Positions 1 to 12,527 are shown, counted from the stretch's first letter. The stretch: DNA of 64,000 nucleotides from Tribonema minus (GCA_017506865.1 JAFCMP010000079.1:992001-1056000); one strand, 5' to 3'. Numbers and translations: made by a program. The notes: generated by a model from the sequence alone, not told the origin.

Positions 1-125
1 CTGTCAGCCACCCACCTGCGCGACGCCGCGCAGCACGCGCACCGTGCGCAGCGTGAGCCCCGTGTTGAGGTGGCCGTCGAAGCCAACCACGCCGCCGTAC
101 CACGCGCGCGCGCACGCCTCGTGTA
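1..125 (-). repeat. Partial copy of TrpE exon 5 donor edge
   Basis: Bases about 13-125 repeat about 197-312 with few changes, including the exon end and a GT donor (GTGGGT instead of GTGAGC). The copy lacks several codons around 270-280 of its source. It lies inside the following intron or at a second donor. Confidence 0.85.
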
Positions 126-196
126 CTTGGTAAAGACGAAACCGCAGACAAAAGTGCGCACTGTTCGTGACCACCAACACTTCAACTGTCGCTCAC

Positions 197-3100
197 CTGC
201 GCGACGCCGCGCAGCACGCGCACCGTGCGCAGCGTGAGCCCCGTGTTGAGGTGGCCGTCGAAGCCGACGACGCCGACGGCGCCGCCGTACCACGCGCGCG
301 CGCTCGCCTCGTGGCGCTCGATGAACTGTATCGCCCACGTCTTGGGCGCGCCCGTGACGGTGACGGCCCACGTGTGGCAGAGGAACGCGTCGAGGGCGTC
401 AAAGCCGGGGCGCAGGTAGCCCTCCACGTGGTCCACCGTGTGGATGAGCTTGGAGTACATCTCGATCTGGCGCCGCCCGAGGACGCGCACGCTGCCTGCA
501 GGGGGAGCAAGGGGGGGGGGGGGGGGGGGCGGGTACACAGGGGGGGAACGGGCACATCAGGGGGGCGTGGGGGGTCAGCGGCAGTACGGGGACAGCAGCA
601 GGAGCAAGGGGGGGGTAGGAGTGGCAGGTTGCGTGCATCTGCCTCGCAGATGGAGGCGCCGCTGGGCTAACGCGGCGCTCTGTGAATCTGCACGCTGGAA
701 TCGTGGGTATCGCAGCGTCCACCCCCCCTGCAGCGCTGTCAACGTGGGAAGGAGGGGGGGGCGTCACTCTTGTCTCATGCCGCAAGATTCACAAGGAGCA
801 CATGACTGCTGCACACAGAGCAATGCCTGATACTGTCTGTGGAGCAGGCGCAGGTCGCCGCTCACGTTCTGAGCACTGACATAGGGGCCCTAATCATGAC
901 CAAACCCTAATCCTAGCGTCAGCAGTCGGGGCTGCGCGTCAGCGCTCACCGGGCTCGCAGATGCGGCTCTTGTCGTTGCGGTCCACGTCCGTGCACATGG
1001 TGAGCTCGCTCTCCTCCTTGGGGCTCGCCAGCAGCGCGCGCACGGCGGCGGCGTCCTCCAGCGCATTGGCGCCGCGCGCGATGGTGCCTGCGCACGCAGC
1101 GAGTGTCACGGCGCGGCGAGACGGCTACAGTCAGTGCCATGGCTGTGACTCCGCTGGTGAGAAGTGGTGAAGGGAGAGTGGACCAGTAGTTTGTGGGAGT
1201 GCAGCGCATGGGTTTTGCAATCAGCAGTGCTCAGTGGTCCGCAGTGCGCATCAGACGGTCCTCTGTGGCGAGGCAGCCCGTCAGCGCAACGGCTGCGATT
1301 CTGCTGCTGAGCGTGGATGCATGGAGAGTGGACCAGTATTTTGTGGGAGCGTTGCGCATGGGTTTTGCAATCAGCAGTGCTCAGCAAGAGGACCTGCGGA
1401 GAGGCGGCCGCTGTCAGGGAGCGGAACGGCTGTGATTCTGCTGCAGACCAGTGCATGCATGGAGAGTGGACCAGTAGTTTTCGGAGCGCACCGCATGCGT
1501 TCGGCGGTCAGCAGCGCTCATCAGGTGGTCCTGCGGGGTCCTCCATCAGGCCGCACGCGACGCGCTAGCGCCATCGGCCATGCAGCGCAGCACTGCCTTG
1601 CGCAGCCTACACTGTCAATTCGAGCCTGCCAATGCCAACTTCGTCATAATGACATCAACCAGCCTTGGCGATGTCAGCATATGGCACATGCATGTCGGTA
1701 CCCCAGCTCAGGCGTGCCATGCCCGTTGTCCCTGCTGCCGCAGCATTCTGTCTTACCCTGGCTGCATGCTGTCACGGACCTAAGCCCCCGGTACAGCGCA
1801 GCTCAAAGCAGTTCTGGCTCTGTCGCTGTGGCGAGTCAGGTCATCGAGCGTCGCGCTACCCAGACTGACTGTGGCTTGACCGTTTCGACCGCGCTGTAAC
1901 TGTCACATGACTCGTCATGAAAGCAGAGGATGCTGTGCTGCCGCGAGGTATATGCGATCTCTGACCATACCCCCACATACATACATACCCGAGATGGGGC
2001 ACGTCTCCACGCGCAGCCCGCGCCGCGTGCGCTTGCACTATCCAGACTGACTGTGTCCATCACCGTTTTGACCGCGCTGTAACTGTCACGTGACTCATCA
2101 TGGAAGCAGAGGACGCTCCGCTGCCGCGAGGTATACGTATACATACATACCTGAGATCGGGCACGTCTCCACGCGCAGCCCGCGCCGCGTGCGCTCGCAG
2201 CGCACAAACATCTCCGGCGACGCGCCCACGAGGTACTCCTGCGCGCCCAGGTTGATCAGGAAGCCGTACGGCGACGGGTTGCGGCGGCGCAGGCGCCGGA
2301 ACAGCTCGCTCGGCGCCGGCGTGCACGGCGCCGTGAACGTCTGGCTGAGCACTGTCTCAAAGAGGTTGCCGAGCCGGAACTCCTCGCGCGCGACCTCCAC
2401 CTGCAGTGCGGAGGCAGCAGCGGCGCGCAGCGGCGGTTTCAGCGCGGCAGCGAGAAGCGTTGGCGGCGTGACAGCGAGGGTGGCGCGGCGGCTGGCGCGG
2501 CTTGGCATGCGGGGGGAGCGCGGGGTGCGCGGCGCGCAGCGGACGGAGGCGCTGACGGGGCACGGCCGCGCACGGCGCTGCGGTCATGTAGCTGAGCACT
2601 GACGCCCGCAGGCCCTGAACACCTCACATGCGGCATCTGTCTGTAAGGATGCAGAGGCGTGCGGCAGTCCCTGCTAACACCTCGGCCATGCCAGCTCCGC
2701 CTTTCTGGCATGCTCGGCCCCCTGCGCCCCCCCCCTCTCCGCCCCCGATGCACCGTGCTGCAGTCCTGGCCCCCAGCGCTCAGTGAGCAACAATGCAATC
2801 AAGCAGCTTCCTGGCATCACACACACTCCCCTCCTCCCCCTCCCCTCCCCCCCCCCCCCCCCCGTGCTGCAGGTTTCAGAGCCAACATCGTTCGCGTCAG
2901 CAAAGCACGACAGGGCCCCCCCCCCCCCCCCCCCACACCACACACACACACACCAGGCACCAGCCTACCCTCTTGGCATCCTCGCCCTGCAGCGTGTTGC
3001 TCGCACCGCTGCTTGGCAGGCCTGCCGTGGACAATTCCGCAGCAACAATGCATACATACCAGCCCACCTCAACAATGCATACCCCCCCCCCTCCCCCGGG

Positions 3101-5939
3101 CACACCAGCCTACCTTCTTGGCGTACTCGCCCTGTGGCGTGTCGCGCTCCGGCGCCTCGGCGGCGGCGACGTACGGCTCGCGCGCGCCGCCGCGCGGCAG
3201 GCCTGCCGTCGACACCCCGCCGTACGCAAAGTCGTACGAGATGGTCCACGCATCGCGCTTGTCCTGGTCCACCACCAGCAGCTTGTCGGGAAGGTACAGG
3301 ACGATGTCGCGCTGATCGGCATCGCGCGGGAGGACCTGCGGCGCACGAGTCGTGAGTCGTTGAGTGCGCGTTCGTCACTCAAGGAGGGGACAGGGGGGGG
3401 AGGGGGGGACATGCGCACCCGGCGACTGCTGGTGATGGCACCGACAGTGGCAGCTGGGGTTGTCACGATGGTCTGCTGGATGTGCACAAGCACGTGTGCG
3501 CGTGACAGACAACACCTGCGGTGCAGCGTGGTGGGACGAGATTCGTGGGCAGTATTGATGCACAAAGGCACCCAGCACAGATGTCAACATTGACGCTGCG
3601 GAGACATTGAAGCATCTCAATGACACTGTGATTATTCAAAGTTGAAGTATCTCGATTTTCATTGCAAAGTGCACTGTCGAGCTGACCAGCAGCACCCATG
3701 CTTGCTGTGCCAACAAGTGTAGTCTACACATACCTCTGCCTTAAACCGACTAAAGGCCTCACAAAGGCCAAAGGGACCTTACATGTTCATTCCCCACGCT
3801 CAGAGCTGTTTTGATTCAAGAATTCAATCACATCATTCACACATCCAATTGACCTCAACAATTCATCGAGCTGGTGAACTCAAAGCCCTTGAAGTTGTGC
3901 AATATTTGAGCGATCACCAAGTCAGAATGTATGGTACACACTACAGCTTTCTGAACGGGATTCTGTGTTGGGCCTTCAAATCAGTAGACCTCCTCCTCCC
4001 TCGCAATACAGTTAAACTGGAATTGTTTCCATGCGTAACAACATAACCAGTGAACAATGCAGGGTTCTGCGTCGTCACAGCCTACGGCCTGACAATGTAA
4101 GCTCGCAGGCGGTCAAAGCGACCGCATTGTAAACGACAATGATGTCAGAAGTGCCCAATGCTGTTACAAAAAAAGACATCGGTGCCAAAGCTGATGACTG
4201 CAATGTTGTTCCTAGCCCTATCCACCTGAGCAGAGAGCAAGTGCCCCTTGGTTTTGTGCATTGCAGATGCTTTTGCTATTATAAAGCCAGCTGCCAACGC
4301 CATGACCAGCCAACAAGAAGCTGCAGGAACTGAGCATTCGATCTGCACATTGACATCGTGCTGCACTGTGCCCAAGTTGATCAAATTCTTCTTGCTGAAT
4401 CACCGCCATTGACCGGTCATTCGGTTTGCGATTTACTACTGTCAAGCATCAAAGGCTTGACACAAGGTCAAATGCTCATCGCCCAGCAGTGCTGCAGTAG
4501 TACCTAGTGACAGCCACCTGTCAGCACGCGGTCTGAGTCAGTTAAATTGCTCCTACTGCTACTTGACTGGACAAACCACAAAGTTAGTATATCGCCAGAG
4601 CAGCGCTGCCTGTGAAAACATGCAGACAATGCTTTGACTTGCAAAGTTTATGGACAGAGACTGCGCTTTGGTACAATCAGCTGCTTGCACTACGCTGGCG
4701 CATGCGATGGCTGTGCGATGAAGCTGTCACAGAGTCAGCCACATTATCAACTATACACGTCAACTCTTACTGACAGAACTTGCACGACTATATGCTTCGC
4801 GTCGTTCCTGTGGAAAGGCCCGCGTCAGTCATCATGGAGGACAGCAGCGACGTGATGTAACGATGCTTGCAGATCCTCCAACATACTGCCTGGCATCAGT
4901 TGATGACCATCAGCACTTGAGGATGGCAAGGTACCTACATGACAAAGTCGCCGCCCTGATTGATAATGCTCAAGCTATCTGAAACAGGCGCGCTCTGTTT
5001 CACAGAGACCTCGCCGGCATTTCCTGCCACACCTACTGTGTTTTGTAAAGGTCTAGTGTCCGCCACTTAAGCGATCAATAACATACGACAGCAACTATGC
5101 CCTGCTGTGCAGCGCTGCAGCTATGCGGCGCGTCTCACCTGCTCGATGGGCTCGAACTGGAACGTCAGGTCATACCCGAAGGCGCCGTACAGCCCCAGCT
5201 GCGGGTCGTCTTCGAAGCTGAACAGGCTCACAATAGAGCGCACCACGCTGAACAGCGAGGGCTGCCGTGACCGCTCCTCCTCCGGAAAGTACCGCCCGTC
5301 CGATGGCGCCACCGTCCCCTCAATGACCCCCTCCCCTCCGTCCTGCTTGAGCTGCCCCACGCTCCCCCCCGCCCCCTGCTGCGCGCTCAAGGCATCCCAG
5401 AATGCTGGGAGCAGCGCCCTGCCGCGCTCGTTGAGAGCGCGCACCGTAAATCGATCCCCAGTGCCAGCCACCTCTATAGGTGGGTTCACGAAGCCTAATG
5501 TCCAGCGTGCGTACCGCCCAGGAAATTCATAGGAGGAAGTCAGCAGCACTCCTCGCTGGTCGTCCAAAGCGCTGATGAGAGCCTCCACCCGCTCGGTGGC
5601 GTCAAACACCTCTCCCACCTCGCAAGTCACCTCCACTCCTCCGCCGGTGGTATAGCTGTCCTGCGCAGGGCGGTGTCTGGGCGCACCTAGCGACAGGCCT
5701 GCAGGAAATCCCTTAGATGCAGATGGCTGCTGCACTTGCTTGGAGTTGGCGTGCATGGCATTGCCTTCCGGAACTCCTATTGCCATTGAGCTGTGGCGTC
5801 TGCGCAGCGGCCTTATGGCGCCAGAGCGGCTTGCAGCGTGGCCTGCATGCCGCGCCACGAAACTTCCTGCTGGCGGCGAGTAGCAATGTGCGGATGGGAG
5901 CACCGCCAGCGCGGTTGCCACGGCCGCGACTAGAATCAT
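197..5939 (-). CDS. trpE: Anthranilate synthase, fused TrpE(G)-type, 5' exons (3' end beyond left edge)
   Basis: Converts chorismate and glutamine to anthranilate, the first step of tryptophan synthesis; probably plastid-located. Exons on the minus strand: 5139-5939, 3114-3335, 2151-2400, 950-1087, 197-495; all GT-AG and phases agree (0,0,1,1,0). Residues 1-19 form a signal peptide (start [10 protein letters not shown]) followed by a basic, Ser/Ala/Arg-rich stretch; Tyr follows the likely cleavage site, as in bipartite plastid leaders. Body motifs are those of the proteobacterial one-chain enzyme rather than plant Trp[12 protein letters not shown] in exon 1, ETCPISGTIARG across exons 3-4, [15 protein letters not shown] in exon 4, IHTVDHVEG and TGAPK in exon 5. 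The end of the TrpE part and any TrpG amidotransferase lie outside the window, so the fusion is inferred from sequence type. The ATG at 5939 is the only one giving the leader. Confidence 0.93.
1105..1560. repeat. Tandem repeat in TrpE intron 4, three copies
   Basis: The word GAGAGTGGACCAGTA with flanking sequence recurs near 1172, 1322 and 1460, with shared downstream text including TTTTGCAATCAGCAGTGCTC in the first two copies. Period is about 140-150 bp. It lies just upstream (in transcript sense) of the exon 4 acceptor. Confidence 0.85.
1850..2210 (-). repeat. Tandem copy of TrpE exon 3 donor edge
   Basis: Two copies with a period of about 183 bp (1855 and 2038). Both contain the exon 3 end encoding ETCPIS-like sequence, a donor, and about 100 bp of intron. 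The copy nearer 2151 is the real exon edge; the other, near 1990, ends at a comparable CATACATAC donor. Confidence 0.88.
2962..3215 (-). repeat. Copy of TrpE exon 2 donor edge
   Basis: 2962-3035 resembles 3104-3215 (shared CCAGCCTACC at the donor and GCAGGCCTGCCGT further in). The copy is shortened and more diverged and lies in the intron after exon 2. Confidence 0.75.
3336..5138 (-). other. TrpE intron 1 (1.8 kb), no gene seen
   Basis: GT-AG intron with lower GC than the exons. I see no conserved reading frame and no exon-edge copy. The only repeated word is the dispersed TTGAAGT motif. Confidence 0.6.
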
Positions 5940-6167
5940 GCGAGAGGGCGTCCCGCGGCAGGCGCGGCCCTTCTGCCCTCAGACTCTTCCCTTGCACGCC
6001 TGTATACGCCGTTCTTCCTACCTCTGATCCTCGGTTGAGCACGCACTCAACTGGAAGTTGATGTTTTGGTGTACCGGAAAATCTATCGTTAGGATCCAAG
6101 CTTTGGGAACGTGGATTCGGTACCGATGCAAAAACGATGAGCTCGTGAGGCCTGCGCAGCACGAGAG
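5940..6167. promoter_or_regulatory. Divergent promoter region between trpE and fibre gene
   Basis: Only 228 bp separate the two outward-facing start codons, so both promoters must lie here or overlap the 5' ends. No clear TATA box was identified. Bidirectionality is inferred from layout alone. Confidence 0.5.
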
Positions 6168-9100
6168 ATGAGGTTGACAGTGCCAGGCAGCTGCTTGCTG
6201 GTGGTGCTGGTGCAGCTGTCGGCACTTCAAGCAGAGGGCAAGTGCCCCAACTGGTGCAGCCAGCACGGCATCTGCACAGGCCCCGAGGAGACCGATCATT
6301 GCATCTGCGAGATAGGCTATGTTGGCGATGACTGCGGCACGCGGCTGTGCCCCAAGGGCGACGATCCCACCACCACTGACCAAGTGCCACGCACTATTCA
6401 AATGCGTACGGGAGCTACCCGAGGTACTCTGGCAGGTGAATTCAACTTCCTGTTCAACGGGGAGAGCGTCACCTTCGATGCAACAGCGGCGCTCGTAGAC
6501 GGAACCACCTGCAGCAAGCTCGTCACCTCCCTGCCCAACGTCGCCTCCGCCAGCTGCGAAAGAGGGCCCATCAACGAGTGGGGAGGGGCGACGTACACCA
6601 TCTCCTTCGACGCCTGGCCCACCCAGCCCTTTGAGAACAACCTCTACAACCACGACGGCAACCCCTCCCTGCAGCAGTTCGCCTGCAACATGACGGCGAT
6701 CTACGACTCGGCGTGGGCGCCCTGGTGCGAGCTGGACGATCCGCTTCCCGACGCGCCTGTCAAAGAGTACGCCGAGTGCAGCAACCACGGCACGTGCGAC
6801 CGCGCGCTCGGCAGGTGCGCGTGCGCGCTCGGCTTCAAGGGCGCCGCGTGCGACGACATGAAGGACGCCGACGACGTCGCGGTGCACATCGCGGACGGCC
6901 CGTTCTTCAGCGCGAGCGTGCTCAAGCTGCGCGCGAGCCGCGAGCCGTCGCGCGAGTTCAACCTGCTGCAGGCCATCGCGGGCACCGCCACGGCGCTCAC
7001 GCTCACGGGCACGGGCGACCTCAGCGTGTCCGGCGACTTTGAGAGCGCCGACGCCGCGGTGTCATCGCTCGCCGTCAACTGCGACGACGCGGAGGGCGTC
7101 GCCATCGACGTCAACGTCACCGCGAACGCCTTCACCGGCGCGGTCGTGAGCGCGACGGTGGCGTCGCCTGCGCCGGGCTCCCTCCTACTGGATCTATCTG
7201 CGGAGCAGCCGGACGACGCACCGGTGGGCCTGCGGGTGGCAGCCGATGGCGCCGGCGCTGAATTCGCGGGCCCCGGCGGCGTGGCGATCACTCACGGCGG
7301 CGGCCTGACAGTCGCAGGCGCCGCGGCGATAGAGGGCGACGTGAGCGTGGGGGGTGCGGTGAAAGTCGAGGGGGGCGTCTCCGCAGCAGCGCTCAGTGCG
7401 GGCAGCGCGGGCCTGAGCGCGTCGCTGACGGCGCAGCGCGGCGCGGCGGCGGCGCTGTCCGCGACGCATGGCGCCTTCGCGGGGACCGTCCTCTCACTGG
7501 ACCTGGCGGCGGCGCCGGGCGCGGCGGGCGCGGACGCCGCGCTGCTGCGCGCGACATGCGGCGGCGAGGAGTGCCTGCACATCGGCGCCGGCGGCGCGGT
7601 GACGGTGCGGCGCGGCGGCGTGGCCGTTGAGCGCGGCGGCCTGACAGTGGCATCCGGCGGCGTGAGCGTCGGCGGCGGCGGGCTCGAGGTGCAGGGCGGC
7701 ATCGTCGTCGCGTCCGGCACGCTGCGGCTGCCGTCGGATGAGGGCATGACCGTGGACGGCGGCGGCATCAGCGTCTCGTCGCGCGGCGCCAACGCCGCGG
7801 CGCTCACGGCGGCCGCGACCGCGCGCGGCTTCGCGGGCGCGGTTGTGCGCGTGGAGGCGGCCCACGGTGGCGGCGGCGGCAGCGGCATTGGCGGCAGCGC
7901 CTTCCGCCTGCTGGAGGGCGCCGTGGGGGGCGAGGTCGTGCTGGAGGTCGGCGGCGACGGCGCGGTGTCGGCAGCGGGCGACTTGAGCTCGCGCGGCGAC
8001 GTCGTCGCGGACGGCGCGCTCATCGCGAAGGGCGGCGCGGTGCTCGCGCGCGCCGCCGTCCCCGCCGGCGACGCCATCGACCTCGCGGCGGTGGCGGCGC
8101 GCGGCGGCTTCGTGAGCGTGACGGACGACGGCGCCGCGCGCGCCAACAGGCTGCGGCTGCCGCCGGCGGCGGCGGCGGCGGCGGGCGCGCTGCTGCTGGT
8201 GCAGAACGGCGACGCGCAGGCGCTGGCGGGCGACGCCGCCGTGCCGCCCGGCCACGCCGTGCTGTTCGTGTTTGACGGCGAGCGGTGGCGCGACGTGAAC
8301 GTGCTGAATGCCGCGGTCACGCGCCTAGAGGGCGTGACGAAGCTCACGGCGGCGGAGGATCTGGACATTGGCGAGCGCGCGCTGCGCGCGGGCGCGCTGC
8401 TGGCGGGGGGGAATGAGGAGGGGGGTATCGCGGTGTACGGCGCGGGGGGGCTGCTTACGTCCGCAAACGGGCTGGAGTACGATGGGCAGACTGAAACTGT
8501 CACGGTGCCCCGCTTGAAGGTGAGAAGGCGAGAGGGGCGCAAGGCGCGGTACAGGTGATGAGGCACGCAGCAGATGCTACCAGGCGATAACTTGAGTGAT
8601 GACCTCAGTGAGTGCCACAAAACTCGATGGTCAACATGCCACGAAGATGCATACAGACTAAATGTGAATATGTCAGGACAGTTTCAAGACTTGGCAGGCG
8701 GGCGTATGGTGCATTGCACGTCATGGTATTGCAACAGTGTCGATGATATGAACGCTGGGTATTCACTGCTCACTATTTGCAGAAGTGTCGCACCCGCACG
8801 CTGGCAGCCACGATTACAAAGCTGCTGAATTACGGTGGCTGTGCTTCATAACTTGAAGTTGTCCCAATGCACTCACACTTGCGCACAGTCTCGCCGCACG
8901 TACACGTATCACTCGGTCTGTGCAACGCGGCAACTGTCTGCCGCCCGGCACGACAGCCGCGCCAGCCACAAGTCCGCCGCGCACGAGCCCCTGTCGCGCC
9001 GCTACTGCTGCCGCTGAGCACTGCCCCCCCCCCCCCCCCCCCCCCTCCCCCCTTAGGTCGGCGAGATGGCCAGCGCGGTGGACTTCCGCGGCTTCGGCGC

Positions 9101-12100
9101 GCGAAATGTCGCGCTCGCGAACGTCACGCTCGACGAGCTCGCCTTCCTCAAGGTCGGCCGCGTCATGCTCAGCGGCGCCGCGCGCGTCGCCGCCGCGGAC
9201 GCGGTGCGCGTGCTCGGCGTCGACGCGCGCGGCGAGGTCGTCCCCATCGCTCAGGAGGCGCTGTCGCTGGGGGCGGCTGGGGGGGGCGTTGTGCGCGCGC
9301 AGGAGTTGCATGTGGGCGAGCTGCGCGCGCGGACGCTCGGCGCAGCGGTGGACTGCGCGGGGAACGCGCTGCGCGGCGCGGTCCTGGAGGACGTTGCGGG
9401 GGTCACGGGGCTGCGGGAGCTGGCGCTGGGGGGGGGGTTGACGCTGACGGCGCTGGCCGGCAGGTGCGGTGCAGTGCGCAGATGGTGGTCGCCTGGTGAA
9501 TGCGGATGTACTTCAAGCATTAAATTTGCTCAACGAATGCTGGTGCTTTACTGTAGAGCGACCAGAGCACAGGTCTCCCATGAGTCCAGAGTGGGCATTC
9601 AAGCACGTGCTGCTGCTCGCGCCCAGAGCCCGTCCTGTCGTGCCCTTGGCACAGCGGCTGCCGGTATACGCTCCTGCCAAACCCCTCTCACACCACCTGC
9701 CTGCCATCCCCTGCCACCACCGCAGCGAGGGCGCCATACTGCAAGTAGACGCGGATGGCCGCGTGAGCGCTGCCGCAGGCGCCTCCTACGCCGACGGCGC
9801 GCTGCACGCGTCGATGCTGCGCATCGCGCCGGACGGCGAGATAGACATGGGCGGCGGGGGCGCGCTCAGGGGGGCGGCGCTGCGCGGCGGCACCACCCTA
9901 GAGGGGGAGCTGACGGGGGGGACGCTGAGGCCGGACGCGCTGGAGGCCGCGCGCGCATCGCTCGGCGCCACCACCATGACCGGCGCGCTGGACCTAGGGG
10001 GCATGCCGCTGCTGAACGTGAGGGCGGAGGACCTGGCGGGGGGGGACATGCGCGAGGCGCGCGAGCTGACAGTTACGGGGGATCTGCGGCTCGCGGGGCG
10101 CGATGCTGCGCGCGGGCGCCTGCTGACGCTCGGGCAGGACGGCGCGATCGTGCCCGCGCAGGCGGAGAGGTGAGGCGGCGACTCGGTGACTCGGTGACTC
10201 ATGGGATAGGGGAGTCGTGGTGCAGGGTGTGTGCGTGGTGGGTGATGTGATGCTCGTGATTCGTCTGGCCATGAATCCTATGCATAGTTGCGGCAGGACG
10301 GCGCGACCGTGCCGGCGCAGGCGGAGAGGTGAGGCGGCAACTTGGTGACTCGATGACTCGTTGGATAGGGGAGTCGTGATGCTGTGCGCAGGCTGCCTCA
10401 TCACCTCGATTTTGCCATAAGTTGGCAGTGTCGTCAGTAGGGTGTGTCTGCGTGGTGGGTGATGTGATGCTCGTGATTCGTCTCGCCATGATTCCTATGC
10501 ATAGTTGCGGCAGGACGGTGCCGTCGTGCCCTCGCAGGCGGAGGGGTAAGTCGGCCGGTGGCATCATGCTTGGTGAGATTTTGTGATGGGTGCATCCTTC
10601 CGAACACACAGCCCTGTCGCCGTGATGCCTGCATACCCTTGAACCACTGTTGTACCCAGATATCACTGCCCCCCCTTCCCTCTTTGACTCCTCCCCTCCC
10701 CCTCCCCCCCCCCCCCTCTCCCCTCCTCCTGCCCCATGTTCCCTGCCCCCTTGCCCCCCCTCCCCCCCCCTGCGCAGGCTCGCCGTGGAGTGCGACTCGC
10801 TGCAGGCGGGCCGCGCCGCCGTGTCCACCCTCGCCGCAACAGGCACGGTCAGCGCGCTCGCGCTGGAAGCCGAGTCGGTGACCGCCACTGGCGCGGTGCG
10901 CGCGGCGCGCGTCGTTACAGAGCGGCTTCAGCTGGACGGCGATGCTGACGGCGGCGGCCACAAGCTGAGCAATGTGGCGCTGGAGCGGGTGTCGTCACTT
11001 ACCGGGCTGCGGTCGCTCACGGTGGACGGGGACCTGGCGGTGGCGGACTTCCGGGGGGCGGAGCGCGAGGGGTCGCTGGTGCGTGTGTGCTGAGCGCTGG
11101 GGGAGCGCTGCTGCTGCTGTGGTAGTGCTGCTGGCCAAAAGCCAGAGTGTGGTTGTGGTTCAACATCTGGGTACGATTTTGCGGTATAGAAGAGAGTGTG
11201 AAGTGTAGCGCTGCTGCTGCTGCTGTGGAGTGCTGCTGGCAGAAAGAAAGCGTGGTTCGTGTTCAAGTACTGTACTTCAAGTATATCATCGCCAAACAGA
11301 AGAGTGTCCTAAGGTTTTGCTGTGTCGCATTTGTGGCTCTGCAATGCTGGTTGCGACGTTGACGTATACACACGCATATGCACCTTCAAAATGTCGGAGA
11401 ACCTTGAGAGAGGAGCTGAATCGGCAGCCTGGCACGCACAGCACCCCTCACGTAACCAACAACCAATACACCTCCCCCCCCCCCCCCCCCCCCGCGCGCG
11501 CGCCGCAGCTCGTGGCAGGCGACGACGGGCGCCTCGCGCTCGCGGGCGCGGCGCTGCGCTGGCGCGACGGCGCGCTCGCCGTGCCGCGCCTCTCCGCGCA
11601 CAGCGTCGCCGGCGACGTCGACATGGGCGGCCACGCGCTGCGCGGCGCGCACATCGACCTCGCCGGCGGCGCTGGCGGCGGCGGCGGCATCAGCGGGCTG
11701 CGCGACCTGCGCGTCGGCGGCGCGCTGGGGGTCGGTGGCGACGCGTTCCTCGAGGGCGCGCTGACGGTGGCGGGCGGCGTCACCGGCGGCGGGCCGTACA
11801 TGGACAGCAGCGACGCGCGGCTCAAGGCGAACGTGCGCGCGCTGGGCGCGGAGGGCGCGCTCGCGGCGCTGCGGCGGCTGCGCGCGGTGACGTACGAGTG
11901 GGATGAGGGGGCGGCGGGGGCAGGGGCGCGGTGGGGGGAGGGGCGCGCGCCGCCAAAGGGGGAGCAGGTGCGCTGCAGAGGGGGTGTTGTGGGGGTGGTG
12001 GTCGTGCGCGCGTGGTGCTGGCGGAGCGCGTGCGTCTGGTGGGGAGGGGGGGGGGTGTATATGTAGCTGGGTAGGAGGTTGCTGGCTGGAGTTTGTGTGT

Positions 12101-12527
12101 ACGACCGTCGTCTGGGCCTTTTGCTGCTTGAAGTTGTAGCAGACATTAGCAGCGCTCAAGCGCGCAGTGGGCAGTGCACTGGCAACATCCGATCACATCG
12201 ACCACCGACGCAACACCTGCGCTTTGCCACTGATGTGCTTCACTTTGTGAAGAGCTTACACGTGATGCATCTGCCCCCATTTCACTCCCCCCCCAAACGC
12301 AGATTGGCATGCTGGCACAGGAGGTGGAAGCGGTGCTGCCGCTGCTGGTCGCGGAAGGCAGCGACGGCTACAAGTCGGTCGCCTACGCGCGCCTGACGCC
12401 GGTGCTGGTGGAGGGTGTGAAGCTGCTGGCGGCGCAGAACGATGCCTTGCAAGACAGGGTGCGGCAAGTAGAGGAGCGATTGGCGCGCCTGGAAGCAGCG
12501 CTGCTCGGCCACGCAGTCGCTCAATGA
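6168..12527 (+). CDS. Secreted EGF-like fibre protein with C-terminal intramolecular chaperone (peptidase S74) domain
   Basis: Six exons join in phase to 1,395 residues: 6168-8519, 9057-9463, 9726-10169, 10778-11078, 11509-11967, 12303-12527. Residues 1-24 are a signal peptide. A six-Cys EGF/tenascin-like module follows (about 26-62, CPNWCSQHGIC), then a non-repetitive domain, then a second EGF-like module (about 201-232, CSNHGTCD). About 240-1250 is a Gly/Ala/Val-rich stalk of short repeats of the type GxLxVxGxVxxxG, which suggests a beta-helical or trimeric fibre. About 1265-1395 matches the S74/ICA domain of phage tail spikes and MYRF-type proteins: SDARLK (Ser1269, Lys1274), LRAVTYEWDE, IGMLAQEVEAVLP, YKSVAYARLTPVLVEG and a C-terminal heptad coiled coil. 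In the family this domain trimerises the stalk and cleaves itself off. Likely a cell-surface or scale fibre. Exon limits are well supported; expression is not shown. Confidence 0.93.
10130..10560 (+). repeat. Three copies of fibre-gene exon 3 donor edge
   Basis: The exon 3 end (GGACGGCGCGATCGTGCC, then GCGGAGAGGTGAGGCGGC) and its GT donor recur near 10290-10335 and 10508-10550. About 45-60 bp of shared intron follows the first two (GGATAGGGGAGTCGTG) and about 60 bp is shared between copies two and three. Periods are about 160 and 215 bp. All extra copies are intronic if the first donor is used. Confidence 0.92.

Noticed and set aside
7292-8620. Long minus-strand open frame (442 codons) opposite the fibre gene
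   Set aside because: Ser/Pro/Ala-rich shadow of GC-rich repetitive coding sequence; no start context, splice sites or domain.
6168-12527. Phage tail-spike gene or integrated virus
   Set aside because: Five phase-consistent introns, a eukaryotic signal peptide, EGF-like modules and host composition; no viral neighbours.
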